Shown: piece by piece, positions 15,677-25,836 of the stretch
Layout of the letters: every line of letters begins with the position of its first letter
Position numbering within the stretch: the first letter of the stretch is position 1
Origin: JAODBJ01 sp963782465
GTDB lineage: Bacteria; Actinomycetota; Acidimicrobiia; IMCC26256; PALSA-610
Direction: 5' to 3'
Length of the DNA stretch: 64,000 nucleotides
Assembly: GCA_963782465.1 (NCBI GenBank)
Contig: CAWAJR010000007.1
Span: 310,001 to 374,000 of the forward strand
The notes under the pieces: generated by a model
Database searches by the model: none
Seen by the model: the letters and a program-made list of their open reading frames with translations, nothing else
What the model was told of the DNA's origin: nothing
Made by a program: the position numbers and the translations under genes

Positions 15677-17704
15677 CTACCCCGCGTTCGCGATGTCGGG
15701 GAAGACATCGAGCCAGTGGCGTTGACCCGCGCCGTCGATCCAGCCGCGCGTGTTGCGGTCGGGCGCGGCTTGCGGCCTACCTGACAGCGACATCCACGCG
15801 GCTGGGGTGATCACGTGGCCGTTCACCCAGACACCGAGGGCCGGGCCGCTCGCGGTGAAGACCTTGTCGACGTTGCACTTGATCGATGCGGGTTGCCCCA
15901 ACGGGCTGCGCGACAGTGCCCCGCCCGGCAAGACGTAGCGGCCGGGCACGATCGACTCAGGTGTGCCGGTGATGAAGTCGAGCAGGCTCACGAGCGACTG
16001 GCCGACGAGGTTGCCCGTTTGCGAACTGGTCGCCTCGCTGTCGTCGGAGTGGCCGCAGCCGAAGCGGTCGACGTCGCTGTCGGAGTTCGGTTCGCCGGTC
16101 ACGCCGACGCCGTTGCCGGCCGGAAAGATGTAGCCGAGCATGTCCTCGCCGAGGCCGTCGATGAAACGGTACGGCGTGTGCAAGTGCGGCATCACCCATG
16201 GCGGGAGCGCGGGCTCGGGCTTCGGCATGTCTTGCGGCCCGAGGAAACTGCGCAGGTACGTGAAGGGGAAGGCTTCGCCCGGCACCGACGCGAATTCACC
16301 ATCGCCGATCTGGAACGCGGCGACGTTCGATTCCAGTTCGGTGCCGTTCGTGGCGCCGTTGGCCGCGGGCGGGATCTCGACCGTGCAGTGGTTCGTGAAC
16401 GACGATCGTTCCGCGAACACGCCGAGCTGCGCGCCGAACGCGAACAACGCGTTCGTGAGCGTGATGCACACCGGTACTCGCGCGCCCCACACCGTGTTGG
16501 TCGTCGACCACCGGCCCGAGTGGCGCAGTGAAGCGATGATCGCGTCACCCAACTGCTGCCCCAACGCCTTCGTCTCCTTGCCGTAGCCGACCGGCATCGG
16601 TGTGCCGTTCGCGTCGTAGAGCGTGCGGCAACCCGCGGGGTGCGACGCGTCGACGAACTCCTGCGGGACCCGCGAGATCGCGCCCGGGAAGATCTGCGGG
16701 GTTTCGTTGCTCCCGACCGAACCGGCCATCTCGATGCCGACGCCACCGAATCGCTTCTCGAGCTCACGCCGGAAGAAATGCGGCCAGTCGGAGCTGATCC
16801 AGAGCTTCTGCGCAGGGTCGGGGTTGAAGCCGAGCGTCTCGGCGTGCTGGCTGACATCGCCGAGGGTCGCGATCACGTGACCGTCGGTGCCGACGGCCTG
16901 TAACGCCGGCATGAGCTGATCGTCGACGAACGGGTACGAGGAGAAGCATTGCCGGAGGTTCGCCGGTTCGATGGCTTCGGCATACTTGATCCGCGCCGGC
17001 CGCTGCCGCCGGTACGCGAGCTCGATCGCGCGTGCCGACTGCTTCACCAGGAAGTCGACGTAGTACGCGTCGACGCCGGAAACGGTGAGGTCGATGCCCG
17101 AGATACCGAGCGTGTCGGGCGACGATTCGTCGTGGGTGGCGGAGATGAAGATGCCATCGAGCGGGTACCCGTCGGCCGCGACCTGCGCGCGGATGCGCGC
17201 CTGGTACGTGTTGAACAGCCCCTCCTGGTCGAGCACCTCGACCGCGATGGTTCTCTTGCCGTCACCGACGACGATCGCGCGGGCGGTGACCGCGTCGGCG
17301 ACTGTGGTCGCGAACCGGGGCGAGTCGCTGCCGCCGCCGAGCATGATCCCGTCCCAGCGGCCGTTGCCGTTGCAGTCGATGTACGGATCGCCCGACTCGA
17401 ACGTTCCGGTGCCACCCTGATCGATGTACGGCTCCTCGAACGAAAAGATCCGCGCACCGGAGTACGCAGCCGGGTTCGCGACCTTCGACAGGCAGTTCGC
17501 GGGATCGTTGCGCGTATGGCCGAACTTCGGCGGGGTGATGCTGGTGACGGCCGCGCCGACTTCGAACCGCGCCGCGCCCCGATGGCCGTTCGCAACCGGC
17601 GCGACCGACGTACCACGGGCACGACGCGCCGCCGACGCCGCGGTCAACGGCGCGAACGCTGCGAGCGCGGCCGCGATCGCCGCGATGGTCTTGCCGTTCC
17701 GCAT
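15677..17704 (-). CDS. Secreted neutral/alkaline ceramidase-like hydrolase
   Basis: The 675-residue product has a cleavable signal peptide (residues 1-26, ending ASAA) and is exported. The catalytic-domain pattern matches neutral/alkaline non-lysosomal ceramidase-like proteins: FEVGAAVTSITPP near residue 47, GIFISATHDESSPDT near residue 184 (a zinc-site-like ATH) and LGDVSQHAETLG near residue 282. A DPYIDCNGNGRWDG segment near residue 107 looks like a calcium-binding loop. The usual second histidine of the THTHSGP motif reads THDESSP, so the metal site may differ and substrate is uncertain; N-acyl lipid hydrolysis is the family role. It is monocistronic, with a clear ATG before the signal peptide. 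Confidence 0.78.
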   Translation of the reverse strand: MRNGKTIAAIAAALAAFAPLTAASAARRARGTSVAPVANGHRGAARFEVGAAVTSITPPKFGHTRNDPANCLSKVANPAAYSGARIFSFEEPYIDQGGTGTFESGDPYIDCNGNGRWDGIMLGGGSDSPRFATTVADAVTARAIVVGDGKRTIAVEVLDQEGLFNTYQARIRAQVAADGYPLDGIFISATHDESSPDTLGISGIDLTVSGVDAYYVDFLVKQSARAIELAYRRQRPARIKYAEAIEPANLRQCFSSYPFVDDQLMPALQAVGTDGHVIATLGDVSQHAETLGFNPDPAQKLWISSDWPHFFRRELEKRFGGVGIEMAGSVGSNETPQIFPGAISRVPQEFVDASHPAGCRTLYDANGTPMPVGYGKETKALGQQLGDAIIASLRHSGRWSTTNTVWGARVPVCITLTNALFAFGAQLGVFAERSSFTNHCTVEIPPAANGATNGTELESNVAAFQIGDGEFASVPGEAFPFTYLRSFLGPQDMPKPEPALPPWVMPHLHTPYRFIDGLGEDMLGYIFPAGNGVGVTGEPNSDSDVDRFGCGHSDDSEATSSQTGNLVGQSLVSLLDFITGTPESIVPGRYVLPGGALSRSPLGQPASIKCNVDKVFTASGPALGVWVNGHVITPAAWMSLSGRPQAAPDRNTRGWIDGAGQRHWLDVFPDIANAG

Positions 17705-17761
17705 CGCTCACCCCCGTGAAGTTGCGATGCTCCGGACGCTACAACCGGCGCCCGGTGCGAG

Positions 17762-18226
17762 TCACCCGCGGGCGGAGGAGGTGTCGACGATCAGCAGGCT
17801 CGACGGGCAGTGGTGCGACACCTTGTTGGGAACGCTGCCGAGCACGAACCGTCGCGCACCTGACATGCCGCGGTTGCCGACGACGACGAGGTCGGCGTCG
17901 GCGTCGGCCGCGACGCTCAGCAACGAATCGGCTGCGTCACCCGGCACACAGTGCGTCTCGACGTCGACACCGGCGGCCCTCGCTCGCTCGGCGGCCTGAT
18001 TGCAGATCCGCTGCCCGTCGGCGTGGATCTCGTCGTTGGTCTGGTTCATGTCGACGGGCACGATGCCGACTTGCCCCGCCGTCGCGACGTGGTACGCGGT
18101 CATCACGCTGTGCGCGTGCACAACGTGCAACCGTGCGCCGGTAAGGCGCGCGAGTTCGACCGCGGTGTCGACCGCCGCGTGCGCCCCGGCCGAGCCGTCG
18201 GTCCCGACCACGATCTGCTTGTACAT
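17762..18226 (-). CDS. Universal stress protein (UspA family)
   Basis: The 154-residue product has the complete Usp signature: YKQIVVGTDGSAGAHAAVD at the start, RLHVVHAHS near residue 32 and the ATP-binding VVVGNRGMSGARRFVLGSVPNKVSHHCPSSLLIVD (near residues 114-148), matching Gx2Gx9G(S/T). It should bind ATP in the cytoplasm and help in dormancy or stress. It is more canonical than the stress protein at 8628-9086. The ATG at 18226 directly precedes the first strand. It is followed 57 bases later by the ceramidase-like gene in the same direction. Confidence 0.92.
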   Translation of the reverse strand: MYKQIVVGTDGSAGAHAAVDTAVELARLTGARLHVVHAHSVMTAYHVATAGQVGIVPVDMNQTNDEIHADGQRICNQAAERARAAGVDVETHCVPGDAADSLLSVAADADADLVVVGNRGMSGARRFVLGSVPNKVSHHCPSSLLIVDTSSARG

Positions 18227-18384
18227 CGCCACCCGCCCGGTTCCCGGCCGCGCGAACCGCGACCGACCAACCGGCACGCTACGACCCGCGGGCCTCCGGC
18301 CGCCACCGTCGGAACCGTGAAACACCATGCGAGCAGTGACGTTGGGCCCTGGAACGCGAATCGCGAGGCGGCGACGATCCCGGC

Positions 18385-18852
18385 ATGCAGACCTACGCGA
18401 TCGAAACCCGTGCCCTCGACGAGCAGCAGACCGCAGTCGAGTTCGCGACCCTCGCAACGGCGGAGATCGGGCCTTTCCTGGGCAAGGCGTTCGGTGAGTG
18501 CGCGGCCTACCTCGCGCGCAAAGGGGCCGGGCCGGTCGGCCTGCCGTTCGCCCGGTACCGCGACGTGGGCGGCGGCCAATTCGAAATCGAAGCCGGGTTC
18601 GTCGCAACGACGCCGGTGAGCGGCGAAGGCGACGTCGAACCATCCGACCTTCCACGCGGCACGGCGGCGGTGACCGTTCATGTCGGGCCGTACGACGCGA
18701 TCGCACCGGCGTACGTCGCGCTCGGCGAGTGGGTGCGCGACCAGGGTGGCGAACCGAACGGCGACCCGTGGGAGGTGTACCTCACCGATCCGAGCGTCGA
18801 CCCCGACCCATCGAGCTATCGCACCGAAGTGGTGATGCCATACACCGTGTGA
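18385..18852 (+). CDS. GyrI-like small-molecule-binding domain protein
   Basis: The 155-residue product is a single GyrI-like/AraC effector-binding domain (SRPBCC-like SHS2 repeats). It begins TYAIETRALDEQQTAVEFATL, carries GPFLGKAFGECAAYL near residue 29 and PVGLPFARYRDV near residue 50, and ends with ELY-like segments WEVYLTDP and YRTEVVMPY. Such stand-alone domains bind or hydrolyse cationic drugs or act as gyrase inhibitors. No DNA-binding domain is fused. It is divergent from the universal stress gene and precedes the acyltransferase by about 100 bases. Confidence 0.82.
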   Translation: MQTYAIETRALDEQQTAVEFATLATAEIGPFLGKAFGECAAYLARKGAGPVGLPFARYRDVGGGQFEIEAGFVATTPVSGEGDVEPSDLPRGTAAVTVHVGPYDAIAPAYVALGEWVRDQGGEPNGDPWEVYLTDPSVDPDPSSYRTEVVMPYTV

Positions 18853-18956
18853 AACGCCGTCGGCCGGCGCGGAAGTCGGGGCGCATCATGGCCGAACGGC
18901 CCTGCTGTCGCGCCCCACCGCGGCGCGAAGCTTGACGATGAGCGAGGGGGGTTCGC

Positions 18957-20332
18957 ATGGACCGCATGAACAGCCTCGATGCGGTATTCATCGCCATCGA
19001 GGATTCCGTGAACCACATGCACATCGGCTCGGTGGGGATTTTCGACGGGCCGTCGCCGGCATTCGAAGACGTGCGGGCGCTCGTCGCGTCGAAGCTGCAC
19101 CTCGTGCCGCGCTACCGCCAGCGCGTCCGGGAAGCGCCCGTGAGCATCGGCCGCCCGCTTTGGATCGACGACCGCAGCTTCGATCTCGACTACCACGTGC
19201 GGCACACCTCGCTTGCCGAGGGTGAGCCGGACGCGCTCGAGCACCTCGTCGGGCGCGTCATGTCGCAACCACTCGATCGGCATCGCCCGTTGTGGGAAAT
19301 GTGGATGATCGAAGGCGTCGGCGAGGGGCGCTGGGCACTGTTGTCGAAGGTGCACCACTGCATGGTCGACGGGATCGCCGGCAGCGACCTCATGTCGGTC
19401 GTCCTCGACCTGGAGCCTGACGCGCCGAGGCTCGAACCACAGGCGTGGGAGCCCGCGCCCGCGCCGTCGCGTCTCGATCTCGCGCGCTACAGCGCGGAGA
19501 TGGCGATCGAGTCGGCCACCGGGTTCGCCCGCGGCGGCTTCGATGTTGTGCGCCACCCGACGCGCGCCGCCGAACGCGCGCGCGACATCGTTGCCGGGCT
19601 CGGGCGGATCGTCTCGCCGGCGATGGGCGGGGGAGCAGAGGCGATCCTCGGCCCGATCGGCCCGCACCGCCGTTGGGTACGCACGCGCGTCTCACTCGAC
19701 GACGTGAAGCGCATTCGGGTCGCGTTCGGCGGCACGGTGAACGACGTCGTGCTCGCCGCCGTGACACGCGGGTTCCGCGAACTGCTCAAAGCTCGCGGCG
19801 CGCTCGACGGGACGATCACGACCCTCATCCCGGTTTCGACGCGGGCCCCGACGCGCACGGCGTGTTCGACAACCGGGTGTCGGCCGTCTACGCCCGACTT
19901 CCGGTTGCCATCGAAGACCCGGTCGACACGCTCACGACGGTGCACGCGCAGATGGACGAGCTGAAACGGTCGCACGAGATCGAAGCCTCCGCCGCGATCA
20001 TCAGTATCGGCGAGGTCGCCCCGCCGGCGTTCACGGCGTTGCTGGCGCGCACGCTCGTGCACTCGCAGGAGATCGTGCAGACGATCGCGACGAACGTGCC
20101 CGGCCCGCAGGTGCCGCTCTACGTGTGCGGGCGACGGATGCGGGAGGCGTACCCGTTCGTACCGATCGCCGGTCACATCCGGATCAGCGTCGCGATCTGG
20201 TCGTATTGCGGCGACATGTACTTCGGCATCACCGGAGACTGGGACGGAGCCACCGACCTCGACGTCGTCGCACGAGGAATCGACGGCGGGTTCGCCGCAC
20301 TCCTCCACGAAGCCGCCGTCGAATCGTTGTGA
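18957..20332 (+). pseudogene. Wax ester synthase/diacylglycerol acyltransferase, frame interrupted by a missing base
   Basis: The product is a WS/DGAT enzyme that joins an acyl-CoA to diacylglycerol or fatty alcohol to make storage lipid at the membrane. The first frame contains PLDRHRPLWEMWMIEG and the catalytic KVHHCMVDGIAG (HHxxxDG, near residue 126), then GTVNDVVLAAVTRGF and LIPVSTR. The rest, HGVFDNRVSAVYARLP, TNVPGPQVPLY and the C terminus, lies in another frame to 20332. One added G or C in the run GGGCCCC (19843-19849) joins the two into about 458 residues, the normal family length. The ATG follows GAGGGGGG. I expect a functional gene with an assembly error. Confidence 0.87.
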
Positions 20333-20342
20333 GCACCGCGCC

Positions 20343-21284
20343 CTACCGATGAGCGCCGAAGAACGCGACGGTCTGGTTCGCGTACGTCGCCGAATATTCG
20401 TGCACCGCCATGACGACATCGACCTCTTGCCCGAGATCGAGCTTCTGATCTTTGGTGAGTGACGTGGGCAGCGTGAGCGACGCGAGCGCGGCGTCGACCT
20501 TGGCTGTCGTCACGAGGCGATGCCCGGAGCGGTCGTAGAGGCCGGCGTCGACCAGTGCGGCGAACACCGCATTGGCAGTCGCCGGGTCGATCCCGGGAAC
20601 TCGCACGAATCGAACCGCCTGGAGCGACGTTTCGGGTTCGACGTACGCCGAGGCCGTGCCGCCGTCGCGTACGACCTGCGCGACCTGGTTCAGCACCTGG
20701 GCATTGTTCACGATGGGATCGTTCGCGCCGAGCGCGAAGAGCGCCGGTACGTGCAACCCGCCCGAGTTCCGGACGGTGACAGGGATCTGCCCGTGGCTGG
20801 GCGCGATCGCCGCGACGGGATAGCCGGCGTTCTTGAACGCGGTGGCGAACACCGATGCGAACCCGGCGCCCTGCGACATGCCGATCGCGTAGATCGGCGT
20901 CTGCTTGGTGATAGAGCCGGACGCGACGTAACTCGCGTAGAGGCGGGAGAGACGCGCGAGGTCGGGGTTCGACGTGAGTGAGAGGTTGGTGTTGTCCCAC
21001 TGCTTGCTGGTCCGGTTCGTGCTGTCGGTCGACACGAAGCCGTAACCGGCCGCGGTGAGATGGTTCAGCATGTCGACGGTTTCGAGTTTCGTGGCGAAGT
21101 TCGCGCTCCCGCCGGTGCCGTGGAACAGGAACACCAGGCCCGTCGGGTGCGACGGGATGTGTGAGATGACCGGGAAGCCGTCGAAGGTCGATCCGGCCAC
21201 GGTGTAGGTGGGAACCACCGCGCACCCGGTCAGCGCCACGGCGAGTGCTGCCGCGGCCGCGGCGACTTTCAGCGCTCCTGCCAT
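20343..21284 (-). CDS. Alpha/beta hydrolase lipoprotein (PHB depolymerase/feruloyl esterase-like)
   Basis: The 313-residue product is a lipoprotein: a signal sequence ends in the lipobox LTGC with Cys21. An oxyanion-type FLFHGTGGSA is near residue 53, the nucleophile elbow GMSQGAG (GxSxG) near residue 134, a candidate acid in ALGANDPI near residue 189 and a candidate histidine in MAVHEYSA near residue 295. It should be a serine esterase anchored outside the cell membrane, possibly acting on polyesters or acylated glycans; the substrate is not evident. It converges with the acyltransferase gene with only ten bases between stops. Confidence 0.82.
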   Translation of the reverse strand: MAGALKVAAAAAALAVALTGCAVVPTYTVAGSTFDGFPVISHIPSHPTGLVFLFHGTGGSANFATKLETVDMLNHLTAAGYGFVSTDSTNRTSKQWDNTNLSLTSNPDLARLSRLYASYVASGSITKQTPIYAIGMSQGAGFASVFATAFKNAGYPVAAIAPSHGQIPVTVRNSGGLHVPALFALGANDPIVNNAQVLNQVAQVVRDGGTASAYVEPETSLQAVRFVRVPGIDPATANAVFAALVDAGLYDRSGHRLVTTAKVDAALASLTLPTSLTKDQKLDLGQEVDVVMAVHEYSATYANQTVAFFGAHR

Positions 21285-21393
21285 GCCCGTGATCTTGACC
21301 CGGCGATGTGAGGGGAATGTGAACCAGCGGTGAGCAGGCCGTGCGATCGGGGCGGGGGAGCAGGGCTGTGCGCGGTGACCCGTTGAAGCGCTG

Positions 21394-23781
21394 TCACACG
21401 ATGCCGGCGTGCTGCGTGTACTGCAGCATGGCCCATTGCGGCAGGGTCGGCAGCCAGAAGGTGACGAGCCGGTAGAGCACGACGATTGCGGTCGCGGTCG
21501 CGGCGTCGACCCCCGCGCCGAGCAGCGCGGCGGTCAAGGCCGCCTCGACCCCTCCGACGCCACCCGGCGTCGGCACCGCCGAACCGACGGTGCTGCCCAC
21601 CATGAAGAGCGCGCCGGCCTGAGCGAGCCCCATGTGCACCCCGTACGCGTGCACCGCGATGGCGAACGACACGATCGCGACGAACTTCGCCAGGAAGGCC
21701 CCGCCGAGCAAGATGGCGATCTTGTCGGGACGGCGCGCGAGCGCGCTGACCGTGTCGAGCACCTTGCGCATCGTTCGCGTGACGACCGGCACGACGACTC
21801 GCCGGCCCCAACCCGACAACGCGATTGTCCCTGCGACCGCCCCGAGGACGATCGCGATGGTCAGTACCTTCGCAACGCTCGGCAGCGAGAAATGGCCCAG
21901 CGAGTTGGTCGCGCCGCCCCACACGAGGAAGACGGCGATGAACGCCACTTGCGCGATACCGCTCGCCGCCGACGTCAGCCCGACCGCGGCCGCGGCGACC
22001 GTGACGTCGGCGCCTTCGAGTTGCACATAGCGGACCCGCAACGCCATCCCGCCCGAGTTCGCGGGCGTGAACCGATTGAGGAACGACTGGGCGAACAGCA
22101 CCGCGAGCGTGCGGAAGAACGGGAGGTCGATGACGACCGCGCCGATCAGGCTGAGGGCGCCGCCGACGTACGACACGACCATGAACACGATGAGCAGGAC
22201 GCAGTCGGAGACGTGGGCGTGGCGAAGGACCGACCACGTGTCGGACCAGTTCGCGGCGAGGCTGAGGAGGTAGCCGCCGAGCACGACACTGCCAGCCAGC
22301 GACACGATGCCCTTGAGCGTGACGCGGTGGATCTTCGACAGCTCGACCTTTTCGACGCCGGTCGCGTGCTGCGCCGCATCTCGAAGCGCAGGTAACTTCA
22401 GTTGCGCCTTGCTCGATTGCCTCCGCACCGAGGGGGTGAGCACGGTCGGCTGGATGAGTGGCAACGCGGCAGCCAGCGCGTCGCGGCCGAGCCCTTCGAG
22501 AGCCGTGCCGACGGCGCGGTCGATGCCGGCGAACACGGCCAGCGACGTCAACAGGTTCGCGGTGTCGGCACCGAGCACTTCGTCGCTCGCGTCGAGTGTT
22601 GCGAGCGTGAATTCGGTGATGGCGACCCGGTCGCCGACGCGGACATGCTCGACGTGAAGTGCCCGGTGGGCGATCCGCCGGGCGTGCAACGTCCCGACCT
22701 GGCGCCACAGATCGACGAGCATGATGTCGTCGACGTTCGATGGATCGAGTGTCGCGAGCGGTATGCCGTCGACGTTACGGACGGCTACGAGCGCGGCCTC
22801 GTCGGTGGTGAACGCGATCGCGACCGGCTGCGGCACGTGCGCACCAGCCGACCCCGCGAGCGCCAGTGCGAGCATTTCGTACTCCGCGGCGCGACGCGAT
22901 GACGCGATGGGGCGCCGATCGCCAAGCCCTTTCTTGGTGAGCGCACGCCAGAGGCGGAGCACGAGCGCGACGTCGCGATCGTCGCGGCCCACAACCCGGA
23001 CCCGGAGCTGTTCCCCGCCTTCGGTCGTCGTGTCGAACGCCACGGCGTGGGCTTCGCCCGGAGGGGTGACGATCCGCGCCACGTCGATGCCGACCCTCGC
23101 CAAGGCAAAGCGCAACGTGGACTCGTCGGTGCGGCGAGGCGGCGCACCCGTCATCACCAGCGCCAGCGACCCGCACGCAGCCCCGATCGCGAGCACGACG
23201 CCCAGGTTCAGCGGAACTTCGGTCGCGGTGAGCAACCGGCAGAACGCGATGGCCGCGATGACGGCCCACGCCGCGCGCCGCCACGACGATCGCAGCCACG
23301 CGTTCGCCGCGACGATCACGGCCATCGCGGCGGCCAAGTACGCGGTGGACGGGAACGCGGCACCGGTGAGCCACGAGTCGCTCAATCGACGTTGGATGAC
23401 GACGCTCGGCACCCGCGCCGCGAGCCACGAATTCACCAGCGCGACGGTGAAGGCCGATACCGCCGCGGCGAGGGCGAGCAACCCGATAACCCGGAACCGT
23501 CGCTGGGCGGCGAGCGCGACGACCGCGACGATCGGCGCGACGAGCGCGATCAGCTGCACGATGCCGACCAGGAAGCCGGTGGTACCGGCCGGAAGGTCCT
23601 CGCAAAGCCGCACGATGTCGCGCGCGATCACAACGGTCTCGCCCGGAGCGGCGGCGATCGTGCCCACGAGGGCCCCGGCGACGACCGCGGCCAGCGCGAA
23701 GCGGGCTGCGTCCGCCGGATGGCGTACCCACTGCGCGTCCACCGTCGAAGTCTTGATCGTAAAGCGGTGCGAATCGTGCAT
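21394..23781 (-). CDS. Large membrane protein: pseudo-PAP2 region, kinase-like domain and flippase (LPG-synthase TM) domain
   Basis: About 795 residues in three parts. Residues about 25-215 hold several membrane helices with a degenerate PAP2-like pattern (AAFPSTAY instead of PSGH). Residues about 240-450 resemble an aminoglycoside/ABC1 kinase fold whose catalytic loop reads IAHRALHVEHV and whose metal site reads ITEFTLATL, so phosphotransfer is doubtful. Residues about 490-795 form the UPF0104/lysyl-phosphatidylglycerol synthase membrane domain (NRFTPANSGGMALRVRY and VPTPGGVGGVEAALTAALL). This architecture occurs in mycobacteria and relatives and is thought to move lipids. A TTG at 23817 is in frame, but the ATG at 23781 is preferred. 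Confidence 0.8.
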   Translation of the reverse strand: MHDSHRFTIKTSTVDAQWVRHPADAARFALAAVVAGALVGTIAAAPGETVVIARDIVRLCEDLPAGTTGFLVGIVQLIALVAPIVAVVALAAQRRFRVIGLLALAAAVSAFTVALVNSWLAARVPSVVIQRRLSDSWLTGAAFPSTAYLAAAMAVIVAANAWLRSSWRRAAWAVIAAIAFCRLLTATEVPLNLGVVLAIGAACGSLALVMTGAPPRRTDESTLRFALARVGIDVARIVTPPGEAHAVAFDTTTEGGEQLRVRVVGRDDRDVALVLRLWRALTKKGLGDRRPIASSRRAAEYEMLALALAGSAGAHVPQPVAIAFTTDEAALVAVRNVDGIPLATLDPSNVDDIMLVDLWRQVGTLHARRIAHRALHVEHVRVGDRVAITEFTLATLDASDEVLGADTANLLTSLAVFAGIDRAVGTALEGLGRDALAAALPLIQPTVLTPSVRRQSSKAQLKLPALRDAAQHATGVEKVELSKIHRVTLKGIVSLAGSVVLGGYLLSLAANWSDTWSVLRHAHVSDCVLLIVFMVVSYVGGALSLIGAVVIDLPFFRTLAVLFAQSFLNRFTPANSGGMALRVRYVQLEGADVTVAAAAVGLTSAASGIAQVAFIAVFLVWGGATNSLGHFSLPSVAKVLTIAIVLGAVAGTIALSGWGRRVVVPVVTRTMRKVLDTVSALARRPDKIAILLGGAFLAKFVAIVSFAIAVHAYGVHMGLAQAGALFMVGSTVGSAVPTPGGVGGVEAALTAALLGAGVDAATATAIVVLYRLVTFWLPTLPQWAMLQYTQHAGIV

Positions 23782-23897
23782 GGTTACCGTGTTCGGGTAC
23801 GGAGCGTGCTCGTGCAACCACGCAACGAAGACCCTTGTGCATTCACGGCATACCGAGTCGAATGACGCGATTCAGCGGGCAATTCCTTGGGGGGCTC

Positions 23898-24542
23898 ATG
23901 CGCAATGTGATTCGTCTCGGTCGTTCGGCCGCGGCCACAGCACTCGCCGGCACGTTGATCGCGTTCGCGGTCGCGGTGCCGGAGGCGCTGCCGGCTTCGG
24001 CTGCTCCGGCCGTCGCATCCGGAACGGTGTCGTGCAACATCGCGGGCATCGGCAAGTTCGTGCCGCAACTCACCGCGGTGGGGAGCGTCACGCATCTGAA
24101 GATCAAGTTCAACGGGAAGTCGGCGGGATGCACGTCGGCGGCGGGCGCGGGTGGTGCCGTGATCAACATCGCGTCGGCGAAGTTCCATGGTGTCGGCAAG
24201 CTGGTCGACAACGCCGGCGGTTACTGGAACGGCTGCAACGACTTCACGAACAGCGACGTCATCGGATCGGTGATCGTGAAGATCATCTGGAATGCAACGC
24301 CGGCGATCGCGTCGACCACGATCACCTACACGTCGGGCACATCGCCGCTCGTGTCGAACAATGCAGGGGTCGACGATCTCAACTTCCCGTCGGGTGCGAC
24401 AACGACGATCACAGGTTCCTTCGCGTCGTCGCTCAACGCCCAGATGGTCCAGAACACGGCGATCGTCAACGCCTGTTCGTCGTCGTGGGGGCCGTACCAG
24501 CCGTACACCTTTGCGCCGACGTCGACCTTGAACATCTTCTGA
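23898..24542 (+). CDS. Secreted protein of unknown function
   Basis: The 214-residue product has a clear signal peptide (basic MRNVIRLGR, hydrophobic core, cleavage after ALPASA near residue 36). The mature part is Gly/Ser/Thr/Asn rich with regular beta strands and four cysteines that could form two disulfides (SCNIAG, GCTSAAG, GCNDF, NACSS). It resembles small secreted beta-sandwich proteins of actinobacteria, but I cannot name a family. I chose the ATG at 23898 because a strong GGGGGG lies just upstream; an ATG at 23862 is in frame. It is divergent from the flippase gene. Confidence 0.75.
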   Translation: MRNVIRLGRSAAATALAGTLIAFAVAVPEALPASAAPAVASGTVSCNIAGIGKFVPQLTAVGSVTHLKIKFNGKSAGCTSAAGAGGAVINIASAKFHGVGKLVDNAGGYWNGCNDFTNSDVIGSVIVKIIWNATPAIASTTITYTSGTSPLVSNNAGVDDLNFPSGATTTITGSFASSLNAQMVQNTAIVNACSSSWGPYQPYTFAPTSTLNIF

Positions 24543-24633
24543 CGTCGATCACGGGCCCGCGAGTCGCGCTCGACTCGCCGGCCCCGTGACGACCTACGCG
24601 GCCTGTTCGCAACCGCCGCCGCGGTCTGCGAGC

Positions 24634-25835
24634 ATGCGTGACGTGACGGGAACAGGACCACTTTCGGGGATACGCGTCATCGACGCGTCGATCGCGGCGA
24701 CCGGGCCTTATGCCGCCGCGATACTCGCCGACCAGGGCGCCGACGTCGTGAAGGTCGAACGGCCCGGGATCGGCGACCTCGCGCGATGGGTCGGCGCATC
24801 GCACAACGGCGTGAGCGCGTTGTTCCTTGCCTGCAATCGTGGGAAACGGTCGATCGCGGTCGACGTGCACACCGGCGACGGCCGCGACATCGTGCGCCGC
24901 CTCGCCGGTGACGCCGACGTCTTCATCGAGAACTTCCGTCCCGGCGTACTCGACCGCGTCGGGCTCGGCTACGACGCGCTCGCAGCCGGTAACCCGAACC
25001 TTGTGTACGCGTCGCTCACCGGTTTCGGTTCGGTCGGGCCTACGCCGGGAAGTCGGCGTACGACACGGTCATCCAGGCCTATGCCGGGCTCGCCAACAAT
25101 CAGGCCGACCCCGACGACGGCGAACCGGTGTTCCTCCGCCAGACCGCGGCCGACAAGGTGACGGCGCTCACCGCCGCGCAGGCGATCACGGCCGCGCTCT
25201 TCGCCCGGGAGCGAGGCCGACCCGGCCAGCATCTCGAACTGTCGATGCTCGATGCCGTCGTGTCGTTCCTGTGGGTCGACGCGGCCGGCAACGAAGTGCT
25301 CCTGGACGCGGGCGGGAACCTCGCGTCGAGTTTCGTGAAGAACTTCAAGCCGATGCGTTTCGCCGACGGGTGGGGGATCGCGACGCCGACCTCCGATGCC
25401 GACTTCGCCGGCATCTGCCGCGCCCTCGGGGTGGAGGGCTACGACGCACCGGAAGTCGCGACGATGGTCGCGCGCGCGACGAACCCGGGCGCGATGAAGC
25501 ACATCATGGAACAGATCTACACGGCGGCCGCCGCGCTGCCGTCCGACGAGGCGATGGCCCGGCTCGAAGCCGAACGCGTCCCGTGCGGCCGGGTGACCGA
25601 CGCCGCCGACCTGCCGGCCGATCCGCACGCGCAGGCGATGGGGCTGTTCGTCGAGTACGAGCACCCGGCGGCCGGCCACGTGAGGTTGCCGCGGCACCCC
25701 ACCCGGTTCGCGGCGACGCCCGCGACCCTCGGCGGCCCCGCGCCCGGGCTCGGCGAGCACACCGACGACATCCTGCGCGAGCTCGGCCTCGGTGAGCGGA
25801 TCGACGCGCTCCGCGCAACCGGTGCCGTGGCCTGA
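24634..25835 (+). pseudogene. Family III CoA transferase (CaiB/BaiF), frame interrupted by a missing base
   Basis: The product is homologous to formyl-CoA/carnitine-CoA transferases. The first frame has SGIRVIDASIAATGPYAAAILADQGADVVKVE, NRGKRSIAVDVHT and ENFRPGVLDRVGLGY up to LTGFGSVGP. The remainder, FLRQTAADKVTALTAAQAITAALF, QHLELSMLDAVVSFLW (candidate catalytic Asp) and VPCGRVTDAADLPADPHAQAM, is in another frame to 25835. One extra C at 25036-25040 (GGGCC to GGGCCC) restores YAGKSAYDTVIQAYAG and about 400 residues. It moves CoA between carboxylic acids; the substrate is unknown. The SDR gene follows after one base, so they form an operon. Confidence 0.86.
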
Positions 25836-25836
25836 C